Assembly: GCA_017999235.1 (NCBI GenBank)
Contig: JAGOBN010000260.1
Span: 1 to 6,297, forward strand
Length of the DNA: 6,297 bases
Direction: 5' to 3'
Origin: Anaerolineales bacterium
Lineage (GTDB): Bacteria > Chloroflexota > Anaerolineae > Anaerolineales > UBA6663
Shown: positions 1 to 4,393 of the stretch, one piece after another
Numbering within the stretch: position 1 is the first letter of the stretch
Layout of the letters: each line of letters begins with the position of its first letter
Notes under the pieces: generated by a model
Databases searched by the model: none
What the model was told of the DNA's origin: nothing
Seen by the model: only the letters and a program-made list of their open reading frames with translations
Made by a program: the position numbers and the translations under genes

Positions 1-613
1 GGAGTTGCAGTCGCTGGGCAAAAACGTCTGGAACTTCACCCACGAGCGGGTGCGTGTCGGCGCCAACTCCAAGGTGGATTGGATCTTCGTGGCCCAGGGC
101 ACGCGCCTGACCAAGAATTTCTCGGAGATCGACCTGGACGGCCAGGGCGCCACCGGCAAGATGTCGGGCTACTACTTCAGCGACGGCGAGCAGCACCTGG
201 ATCACGACACCCAGCAGAACCACAACGCGCCGCTGACCACCAGCGACCTGCTGTTCAAGGGCGCGCTCAAGGACAAGAGCCGCTCGGTCTGGCAGGGCAT
301 GATCTACGTGGCGCCCGGCGCGCAGAAGACGGACGGCTACCAGGCCAACCGCAATCTGGTGCTCAGCCCGCAGGCCCGCGCCGACTCGATCCCCGGGCTC
401 GAAATCCTGGCCGACGATGTGCGCTGCACGCACGGCGCCACGGTCGGCCAGCTGGAAGAAGAGCATATCTTTTATCTGATGGCGCGCGGGATGAGCCGGC
501 GCGAGTCGGAGCGCCTGGTGGTGGACGGCTTCTTCGACCCGATCCTGCAGCGCATCCCGTTTGAGGGCGTGCGCGAACGCCTGAAGCGCTCCATCGAAGC
601 CAAGATGGGGTAA
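1..613 (+). CDS. sufD: SufD, Fe-S cluster assembly protein (C-terminal part, 5' truncated)
   Basis: The reading frame is already open at base 2, so this is the C-terminal half of a longer protein; about 203 residues are visible, against a usual SufD length above 400. SufD is the non-catalytic partner of SufB in the cytoplasmic SufBCD scaffold complex, where [Fe-S] clusters are assembled with energy from the SufC ATPase. The visible part is the end of the beta-helix and the C-terminal helical domain. Recognisable pieces are HLDHDTQQNHNAP, the SDLLFKGAL segment, APGAQKTDGYQANRNLVLS, LEILADDVRCTHGATVGQL and the helical EEEHIFYLMARGMSR. The histidine codon at 431-433, in CTHGA, matches the conserved SufD histidine (His360 in E. 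coli) implicated in cluster formation. SufB shares the fold, but the HLDH...NHNAP block and the short tail fit SufD better. sufB and sufC are expected upstream, outside the window. Confidence 0.93.
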   Translation, partial: ELQSLGKNVWNFTHERVRVGANSKVDWIFVAQGTRLTKNFSEIDLDGQGATGKMSGYYFSDGEQHLDHDTQQNHNAPLTTSDLLFKGALKDKSRSVWQGMIYVAPGAQKTDGYQANRNLVLSPQARADSIPGLEILADDVRCTHGATVGQLEEEHIFYLMARGMSRRESERLVVDGFFDPILQRIPFEGVRERLKRSIEAKMG

Positions 614-614
614 T

Positions 615-628
615 GCGCCGGCCGGCGC
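615..628. repeat. 14-bp perfect GC palindrome after sufD
   Basis: GCGCCGG is followed directly by its reverse complement CCGGCGC, one base after the sufD stop codon. In RNA it could form a stem only by giving up its central pairs to a loop, and no T-run follows. It is at most a weak stabilising or processing hairpin, or simply one of the many GGCC/GCGC palindromes in this GC-rich genome. It lies directly upstream of the promoter at 650-658. Confidence 0.5.
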
Positions 629-649
629 GGTCAAACGCGTCCCGCGGTA

Positions 650-658
650 TGTTAGAAT
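650..658 (+). promoter_or_regulatory. Extended -10 promoter before the small protein gene
   Basis: TGTTAGAAT is an exact TGn extended -10 motif joined to TAGAAT (5 of 6 matches to TATAAT), in otherwise very GC-rich DNA. The bases at -35 spacing (630-635, GTCAAA) match only 3 of 6, which is usual for extended -10 promoters. The TAxAATGCGC context recurs at 4351-4360 upstream of the spermidine-synthase-like gene. Transcription would start near 665, which gives the small gene, the rhodanese and the second half of the suf locus a promoter independent of sufD. Confidence 0.55.
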
Positions 659-902
659 GCGCCGGCCCAAGTTTGAGGTAGGGGAGGCTGTGGAAGTGCG
701 CTGTCACCATCGCAGCGCCGGCCAGCTGGAGTGGGGCTGGGTGCGCGGCCAGGTGGTGCGGGTGGATCAGCGCATGGCCGCGATCGCGTTCGAGGTGGAT
801 GTCTTTTCCAGTAATGGCTGGTTAATCCCAGACCGGATGTTGTGGTGCGCGCACGGCTCGCCCAACGCCCGCCGGCCGGTTGAGCCGGCCGACTCGCTTT
901 AG
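657..902 (+). CDS. Small conserved-looking protein of unknown function (SH3-like?)
   Basis: I do not recognise this 81-residue protein as a named family. It is rich in beta-type residues: FEVGEAVEVRC, WGWVRGQVVRVD, MAAIAFEVDVF, GWLIPDRMLWC. This spacing of short V/W-rich strands around a G-x-x-V-x-V opening resembles small SH3/Tudor-like barrels, but that is inference. Cys, His and Trp are frequent for its size; there is no signal peptide, membrane segment or paired-cysteine metal site. The longest form is given, but its ATG overlaps the -10 element at 653-658, so a transcript from that promoter would lack it. GGGGAGG at 681-687 lies 8 nt before an in-frame GTG at 696, giving a 69-codon reading frame and the better initiation signal. 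Against this, the longer start keeps the VGEAVEV strand whole. It ends 19 nt before the rhodanese gene and is probably cotranscribed with it. Confidence 0.6.
   Translation: MRRPKFEVGEAVEVRCHHRSAGQLEWGWVRGQVVRVDQRMAAIAFEVDVFSSNGWLIPDRMLWCAHGSPNARRPVEPADSL
873..891 (+). other. GC-rich hairpin at the 3' end of the small gene
   Basis: A 7-bp perfect stem (CGGCCGG/CCGGCCG) encloses a 5-nt TTGAG loop inside the last codons of the small gene. It is followed by ACTCGCTTTAG, with only three Ts in a row. It could slow RNA polymerase or partly terminate transcription before the rhodanese gene, but the poor T-tract and the following Shine-Dalgarno sequence argue against a full terminator. Confidence 0.35.
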
Positions 903-906
903 CATC

Positions 907-913
907 GGGAGGT
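907..913 (+). promoter_or_regulatory. Strong Shine-Dalgarno site of the rhodanese gene
   Basis: GGGAGGT lies 8 nt before the ATG at 922. It is the clearest ordinary ribosome binding site in the window and contrasts with the absence of any such site directly before either sufU start. Confidence 0.8.
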
Positions 914-921
914 AGACGGTT

Positions 922-1770
922 ATGAGCACCGGTTATGCGCGGCCTGAATATGTGGTGGACACCCAGTGGGTGGCGGATCATCTGAACGATCCCTTCATCC
1001 GGATTGTCGAATCGGACGAGGATATCCTGCTCTACGACCAGGGCCATGTGCCCGGCGCGGTGATGATCGATTGGGTCCAGGATCTGAACGACCAAGTGCG
1101 CCGGGATTACCTGGGCCGGGAGAGCTTCGAAGCGCTGCTCGCCGCCCGGGGCATCGCCAACGACACCACCGTGGTGTTCTACGGCGATAAGAACAACTGG
1201 TGGGCCTGCTACGCCTTGTGGGTGTTTCAGCTTTTCGGCCACACCAACGCCAAGATCATGAACGGCGGGCGCAAGAAGTGGATTGATGAAGGCCGGCCGC
1301 TGAGCAAAGCGGCGCCCAGCTATCCCAAGACCGCGTACAAAGCCCGCGAGCGCGCCGATTACAAGATCCGCGCCTACCGGGACCAGGTGTTCGCGCACGT
1401 CATGGCGCGCGGCCCGCTGGTGGATGTGCGCTCGCCCAAGGAGTACACCGGCGAACTGCTCCATATGGAGCAGTATCCGCAGGAAGGCGCCCTGCGCGGC
1501 GGCCATATCCCCGGCGCGCGCAGCATTCCGTGGGCCAAAGCGGTGGCCGAGGACGGCACCTTCAAGCCAGTGGAAGAACTGCGCCAGTTGTACGAGGTGG
1601 AGAACGGCCTGCGCCCGGATCAGAACGTCATCGCGTATTGCCGCATCGGCGAACGGTCCTCGCACACCTGGTTTGTGCTCACCTATCTGTTGGGTTATCC
1701 GAACGTCCGGAATTACGACGGGTCGTGGACCGAGTGGGGCAACCTGGTCGGCGCGCCGATCGAGAAATAA
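922..1770 (+). CDS. Thiosulfate sulfurtransferase (two-domain rhodanese, CysA/SseA type)
   Basis: This 282-residue protein has the usual length of tandem rhodaneses, which move sulfane sulfur from thiosulfate or 3-mercaptopyruvate to a thiophilic acceptor through a cysteine persulfide. The inactive N-terminal domain (about 10-125) contains YDQGHVPGA (38-46) and, where an active domain has cysteine, [16 protein letters not shown] with Asp89. The catalytic C-terminal domain (about 150-275) has [25 protein letters not shown] and the active-site loop C240-R-I-G-E-R-S-S. The CRIGERS loop and the GDKNNWWA block are typical of actinobacterial CysA-type thiosulfate sulfurtransferases; the loop differs from the CGSGVTA type of mercaptopyruvate enzymes. 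No signal peptide is visible, so it is cytoplasmic. The ATG at 922 has a strong ribosome site. Its position between sufD and sufU/sufS suggests that it supplies persulfide sulfur for cluster assembly, or detoxifies sulfur species; this is inference from context. Confidence 0.92.
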   Translation: MSTGYARPEYVVDTQWVADHLNDPFIRIVESDEDILLYDQGHVPGAVMIDWVQDLNDQVRRDYLGRESFEALLAARGIANDTTVVFYGDKNNWWACYALWVFQLFGHTNAKIMNGGRKKWIDEGRPLSKAAPSYPKTAYKARERADYKIRAYRDQVFAHVMARGPLVDVRSPKEYTGELLHMEQYPQEGALRGGHIPGARSIPWAKAVAEDGTFKPVEELRQLYEVENGLRPDQNVIAYCRIGERSSHTWFVLTYLLGYPNVRNYDGSWTEWGNLVGAPIEK

Positions 1771-1814
1771 CCAACCGCCGTTTACCGCCGGCCCTTTGCC
1801 TGCCGCCGTCCGCT
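1771..1814 (+). other. Pyrimidine-rich leader of the first sufU, with no Shine-Dalgarno site
   Basis: These 44 nt between the rhodanese stop and the sufU start are half C and contain no purine-rich ribosome site. Read in sevens from 1771, all six successive units begin with CC (CCAACCG, CCGTTTA, CCGCCGG, CCCTTTG, CCTGCCG, CCGTCCG). This could be a worn heptad array like the one before the second sufU, or chance in C-rich DNA. I see no promoter or terminator here. Confidence 0.3.
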
Positions 1815-2240
1815 ATGCCTACCCGACAACAAGCCATCGATTTCATCCTCGATCACTACGAACATCCCCGGCATCCCGGCCGGCTGGAGCAGCCCGACCT
1901 GGTGCTGCAGGGCGGCAACCCGGGCTGCGGGGATGTGGTGACGTACACCCTGCGGCTGGACGCGGACGAACGCATCTGCGCCGTGGCGTTTGAGGGCGCG
2001 GGCTGTACCATCAGCCAGGCGGCCGCCTCGTTGATGACCGAGAAGGTCCTGGGCCGGACGCTGGCCGAAGTGGCCGCCCTGAGCCAGGATCCGCTGATTG
2101 ATGAGCTGGGCCGTGAGGTGGTTTCCACGCGCCTGCGCTGCGCCACGCTCGGCCTGAATACGCTCAAGCTGGCCGAGAAAAAATTCCGCGCCGGCCTGGC
2201 CGCGCCGGCGGTTGATGATAAGATAACGGCCCATGCCTGA
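1815..2240 (+). CDS. sufU: SufU-type Fe-S scaffold / sulfur acceptor, first paralog
   Basis: This 141-residue protein belongs to the SufU/IscU/NifU-N family. In Gram-positive SUF systems SufU binds zinc and accepts persulfide from SufS. The expected ligands are present: Cys38 and Asp40 in GNPGCGD, Cys64 in GAGCTISQAAAS, and Cys109 in TRLRCATL. The N-terminal ILDHYEHPRHPG motif is typical. Arg, not the IscU histidine, precedes the third cysteine, and the IscU LPPVK chaperone motif is absent, which places it with SufU. Yet only 45 residues separate Cys64 from Cys109, so the extra loop of Bacillus-type SufU is missing. A tail of about 20 residues after KLAEKK has no counterpart in the second paralog. 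The ATG at 1815 fits the family N-terminus although no Shine-Dalgarno site precedes it; the frame stays open upstream to 1530, inside the rhodanese gene, without family sequence. The last 8 nt (ATGCCTGA) overlap the sufS start, indicating translational coupling. Confidence 0.88.
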   Translation: MPTRQQAIDFILDHYEHPRHPGRLEQPDLVLQGGNPGCGDVVTYTLRLDADERICAVAFEGAGCTISQAAASLMTEKVLGRTLAEVAALSQDPLIDELGREVVSTRLRCATLGLNTLKLAEKKFRAGLAAPAVDDKITAHA

Positions 2241-3471
2241 TCTGCCCCGCCGCTCCCTGGCCGAGTGCCGCGCCGATTTCCCCATCCTGCGGCGGGAGGT
2301 GCGGCCGGGTGTGCCGCTGGTCTACCTCGATTCCACGGCCACGGCGCAAAAACCCGCCGCCGTCCTCGCGGCGATGGATCACTATTACCGGCACGCCAAC
2401 GCCAACGTCCACCGCGGCATCCATACCCTGGCCGAAGAGGCCACGGCCCTGTATGAGGCCGGCCGGGATCGGGTGCAGAAGTTTATCAACGCCCGATCGC
2501 GCAAAGAGATCATTTTCACCCGCAACGCCAGCGAATCGCTCAACCTGGTGGCCCAGACGTGGGGCCGGCGCACGCTCACGTCTAAAGACGTGATCGTGCT
2601 GACCGAAATGGAGCACCACTCCAACTTGGTGCCCTGGCAGATGCTGGCGGCTGAGACCGGGGCGCGGCTGGAGTTCATCCGCGTGACGGATGAAGGCGAA
2701 TTGGACCTGGAGCAGTATGCCGAGTTGCTGCGCCTGGAGCCCAAGCTGGTCAGCCTGACGCACATGAGCAATGTGCTCGGCACCATCAACCCGGTCACCG
2801 AGATCGCGCGGCAGGCGCACGCCGCCGGCGCGCTGGTGCTGGTGGACGGCGCGCAGTCCGTGCCGCACTTCGCCGTGGATGTGCAGACCTTGGGCGCGGA
2901 TTTCCTGGCGTTCTCCAGCCACAAAATGTGCGGGCCGACCGGGATCGGCGTGCTGTGGGGCCGGCAGGATTTGCTGGAAGCCATGCCGCCGTTTATGGGC
3001 GGCGGCGACATGATCAAGCGCGTCTACCTGCGCGAGTTCAAGACGGCGGACCTGCCCTACAAGTTTGAGGCCGGCACGCCCGCCATCGCGGAAGCGGTGG
3101 GGCTGGGCGCGGCGGTTGAGTACCTGGAGTCCGTGGGCCTGGATGCAATTGCCGCCCACGAGCGCGAGATCATCGCCTACGCGCTGGACCGTCTGGAGGA
3201 AGTGCCGGGCGTGAAGGTTTACGGGCCGCCGGCGGAGAAGAAGGGCGGGGTGGCCGCCTTCACCCTGGACGGGGTGCACCCGCACGATGTGGCCCAGGTG
3301 CTGGACCGCGAAGGCCTGGCGGTGCGCGCCGGCCACCACTGCGCTATGCCCCTGCATGACCGCTTTGATCTGCCGGCCACCACCCGCGCCAGCTTTTATC
3401 TCTATAACACCACCGCTGAAGTGGACAAGCTGGTGGAAGGGCTGTACAAGGTGAAGAAGCTTTTCGGCTGA
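2233..3471 (+). CDS. sufS: Cysteine desulfurase SufS (group II, PLP-dependent)
   Basis: This 412-residue enzyme takes sulfur from L-cysteine, leaving alanine and an enzyme persulfide that is passed to SufU; length matches the family (406 in E. coli). Landmarks in order: DFPILRREV near the N-terminus, YLDSTATAQKP (about 30-40), ANVHRGIHTLA, FTRNASESLNLVA, TEMEHHSNLVPWQ, VDGAQSVPH, the PLP lysine Lys231 in FSSHKMCGPTGIGVLWG, FEAGTPAIAEAVGLG, and the persulfide Cys370 in VRAGHHCAMPL. The short RAGHHC loop marks group II enzymes rather than IscS/NifS. His351 in VHPHDVAQVL lies 19 residues before Cys370, as does His342 in B. subtilis SufS, the residue reported to swap in as a zinc ligand when SufU docks. 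That supports SufU, not SufE, as partner. The start overlaps the upstream sufU by 8 nt and has no clear ribosome site, consistent with coupling. The TGA stop shares its A with an ATG at 3471 that opens the next frame. Confidence 0.97.
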   Translation: MPDLPRRSLAECRADFPILRREVRPGVPLVYLDSTATAQKPAAVLAAMDHYYRHANANVHRGIHTLAEEATALYEAGRDRVQKFINARSRKEIIFTRNASESLNLVAQTWGRRTLTSKDVIVLTEMEHHSNLVPWQMLAAETGARLEFIRVTDEGELDLEQYAELLRLEPKLVSLTHMSNVLGTINPVTEIARQAHAAGALVLVDGAQSVPHFAVDVQTLGADFLAFSSHKMCGPTGIGVLWGRQDLLEAMPPFMGGGDMIKRVYLREFKTADLPYKFEAGTPAIAEAVGLGAAVEYLESVGLDAIAAHEREIIAYALDRLEEVPGVKVYGPPAEKKGGVAAFTLDGVHPHDVAQVLDREGLAVRAGHHCAMPLHDRFDLPATTRASFYLYNTTAEVDKLVEGLYKVKKLFG

Positions 3472-3548
3472 TGGGAGGTGAGAGGCCAGGAGTGAGAAGT
3501 GAGAAGCCCACCTCCCACCTCCCATTTCCCACCTCCCACTTCAGACCT
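3472..3548. repeat. Strand-switching array of 11 degenerate heptanucleotides
   Basis: From the last base of the sufS stop, the DNA reads without a phase break in sevens: TGGGAGG, TGAGAGG, CCAGGAG, TGAGAAG, TGAGAAG, CCCACCT, CCCACCT, CCCATTT, CCCACCT, CCCACTT, CAGACCT; the sufU ATG follows 3 nt later. The left half follows TGRGARG. Each right-half unit is a rotation of the reverse complement of the same motif (CCCACCT is AGGTGGG, hence TGGGAGG). The array can therefore fold on itself in several registers: 3471-3480 pairs perfectly with 3516-3525, and 3472-3480 also with 3509-3517 or 3530-3538. It resembles the short tandemly repeated heptanucleotide families known from filamentous cyanobacteria. 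No mobile gene or target duplication is visible. Confidence 0.8.
3474..3481 (+). promoter_or_regulatory. Perfect Shine-Dalgarno match inside the heptad array
   Basis: GGAGGTGA is the full complement of the usual 16S rRNA 3' end. It lies 10 nt before an in-frame GTG at 3492 and 70 nt before the family-type ATG at 3552. CACCTCC occurs three times in the right half of the same array and can base-pair with it, so ribosome access may depend on folding of this leader. Confidence 0.45.
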
Positions 3549-3551
3549 CAC

Positions 3552-3947
3552 ATGGATGATTTCTACCGCGAACTGATCCTCGACCATTACAAAAACCCGC
3601 GCCATAAGGGCACCCTCGACCCGCATGATTTCTCATTCTCGGACGAGAACCCGCTGTGCGGCGACCAGCTGCGCATTGACGTGCGCCTGGATGAGCAGCA
3701 GCGCGTGAAAGAGGTGGCCTTCTCCGGCCGGGGCTGCGCCATTTCCCAGGCGTCGGCGTCCCTGCTCACCGAGCGCATCGAGGGCATGCCGCTGGAGCAG
3801 GTGAAGCAGTTGACCAAGGACGATATCCTGGAGATGCTGGGCATCGAGCTGACGCCGGTGCGCCTGAAGTGCGCGCTGCTCTCGCTCAAGGTGCTCAAGG
3901 CCGGCGCCTACGGTTTGGAAGGCGCCCAGTACTCCGACGACGACTAA
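3552..3947 (+). CDS. sufU: SufU-type Fe-S scaffold / sulfur acceptor, second paralog
   Basis: This 131-residue protein is the sulfur acceptor/scaffold expected next to sufS. It has the classic opening DDFYRELILDHYKNPRHKG, Cys36 and Asp38 in NPLCGD, Cys62 in GRGCAISQASAS, and Cys107 in VRLKCALL; these are the persulfide/zinc ligands. Lys precedes the third cysteine and no LPPVK motif is present, as in SufU. The 45-residue gap between Cys62 and Cys107 lacks the Bacillus-type insertion. Residues 9-118 align without gaps to the first paralog at about 46% identity by hand count. ATG 3552 matches the family N-terminus, but the preceding bases are pyrimidine-rich with no ribosome site. The frame stays open to ATG 3471, which overlaps the sufS stop, and to GTG 3492, which has a good ribosome site; either would add 27 or 20 repeat-encoded residues. 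An acidic tail (SDDD) ends the protein. Confidence 0.92.
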   Translation: MDDFYRELILDHYKNPRHKGTLDPHDFSFSDENPLCGDQLRIDVRLDEQQRVKEVAFSGRGCAISQASASLLTERIEGMPLEQVKQLTKDDILEMLGIELTPVRLKCALLSLKVLKAGAYGLEGAQYSDDD

Positions 3948-3948
3948 G

Positions 3949-3968
3949 CGGCCGGCGCGCGCCGGCCG
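3949..3968. repeat. 20-bp perfect GC palindrome between sufU and the Rieske gene
   Basis: CGGCCGGCGC is followed directly by its reverse complement GCGCCGGCCG, one base after the sufU stop. As RNA it would fold into a stem of about 8 bp with a 4-nt loop, ending 4 nt before the Rieske ribosome site. No T-run follows, so it is not a standard intrinsic terminator. It may protect the upstream mRNA end or reduce read-through. The core matches the shorter palindrome after sufD. Confidence 0.6.
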
Positions 3969-3982
3969 AGTGAGAGGATGCT

Positions 3983-4330
3983 ATGGTTTCTTACGTGCAT
4001 GTGGATCCCGCCACCGCCGAGTACCTGGTGGTGGCGACTAAAGCGGAACTGCCCAACGGGGCGCGCAAGCTGGTGGAGATTGACGGCCAGGCGATCGCCG
4101 TCTTCAATATCGCCGGCGCCTACTACGCCATCGCCGACGTCTGCTCGCACGATGACGGCCCGGTGGCCGAGGGCGAGCTGATCGAACACGAGATCGAATG
4201 CCCGCGTCACGGCGCGCGTTTTGACGTGCGGACCGGCCAGGTTTTGTCCTTCCCCGCTATCGTGGACATCCCGGCGTATCCCGTCAAGGTGGACGGCGAC
4301 GACATCCTGATCGGCCTGCCGCCGGCGTAG
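3983..4330 (+). CDS. Rieske [2Fe-2S] ferredoxin-like protein of the suf locus
   Basis: This 115-residue single-domain protein is of the dioxygenase-ferredoxin type. The cluster ligands are Cys54 and His56 (CSHDDGP) and Cys73 and His76 (CPRHGARFD), that is C-x-H-x16-C-x2-H. The following TGQVLSFPA and YPVKVDGDDILI strands complete the fold. It lacks a signal peptide, so it is a soluble cytoplasmic protein and not a cytochrome bc Rieske subunit. AGAGGA at 3973-3978 precedes the ATG by 4 nt; an ATG at 3978 is out of frame. Annotation pipelines often name such genes as a non-heme iron oxygenase ferredoxin subunit, but no oxygenase is present here. The same gene type sits inside suf operons of Actinobacteria, which suggests a role in cluster assembly, for example as an electron donor or cluster client. 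That role is inference. Confidence 0.9.
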   Translation: MVSYVHVDPATAEYLVVATKAELPNGARKLVEIDGQAIAVFNIAGAYYAIADVCSHDDGPVAEGELIEHEIECPRHGARFDVRTGQVLSFPAIVDIPAYPVKVDGDDILIGLPPA

Positions 4331-4350
4331 AACCCGGCCGGGCAGGGCGG

Positions 4351-4356
4351 TATAAT
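4351..4356 (+). promoter_or_regulatory. Consensus -10 box before the spermidine-synthase-like gene
   Basis: TATAAT is a perfect -10 hexamer in the 63-nt GC-rich gap after the Rieske gene, in the context GGTATAATGCGC. A -35 at 17-nt spacing (4328-4333, TAGAAC) is poor. The end of the hexamer lies 37 nt before the TTG start, the same distance as from TAGAAT (653-658) to GTG 696. It marks the start of a new transcription unit separate from the suf genes. Confidence 0.65.
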
Positions 4357-4382
4357 GCGCGCGGTCACTCCCAGAAAGGTCT

Positions 4383-4386
4383 AGGA
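4383..4386 (+). promoter_or_regulatory. Ribosome site that supports a TTG start
   Basis: AGGA within CTAGGATCC lies 7 nt before the TTG at 4394; a second weak purine stretch (AGAAAGG, 4373-4379) is further upstream. No in-frame ATG exists near the N-terminal membrane segment, so this motif decides the TTG start. Confidence 0.5.
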
Positions 4387-4393
4387 TCCGCGT

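Noticed and set aside
1..613. Reading of the first gene as SufB
   Set aside because: The GAQKTD and C-x-HGATVG motifs occur in both, but the HLDHDTQQNHNAP block and the short C-terminus match SufD.
652..1665. 337-codon open frame on the - strand across the small gene and the rhodanese
   Set aside because: Antisense shadow of the rhodanese with typical GC-rich composition and no family motif.
1530..1814. Upstream extension of the first sufU frame into the rhodanese gene
   Set aside because: The extra residues are an Arg/Pro/Gly-rich shadow of the rhodanese; the SufU family starts at MPTRQQAIDFILDHY.
2164..3525. 453-codon open frame on the - strand across sufS
   Set aside because: It lies antisense to the fully conserved SufS, is rich in His, Gln, Arg and Gly as antisense frames of GC-rich genes are, and shows no recognisable domain.
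3472..3551. CRISPR array or insertion-sequence terminal repeats at the heptad region
   Set aside because: Units are 7 nt with no spacers, no transposase is present, and there is no flanking target duplication.
3983..4330. Ferredoxin subunit of a ring-hydroxylating oxygenase
   Set aside because: No oxygenase or reductase gene is nearby, and this gene type is a known companion of suf genes.
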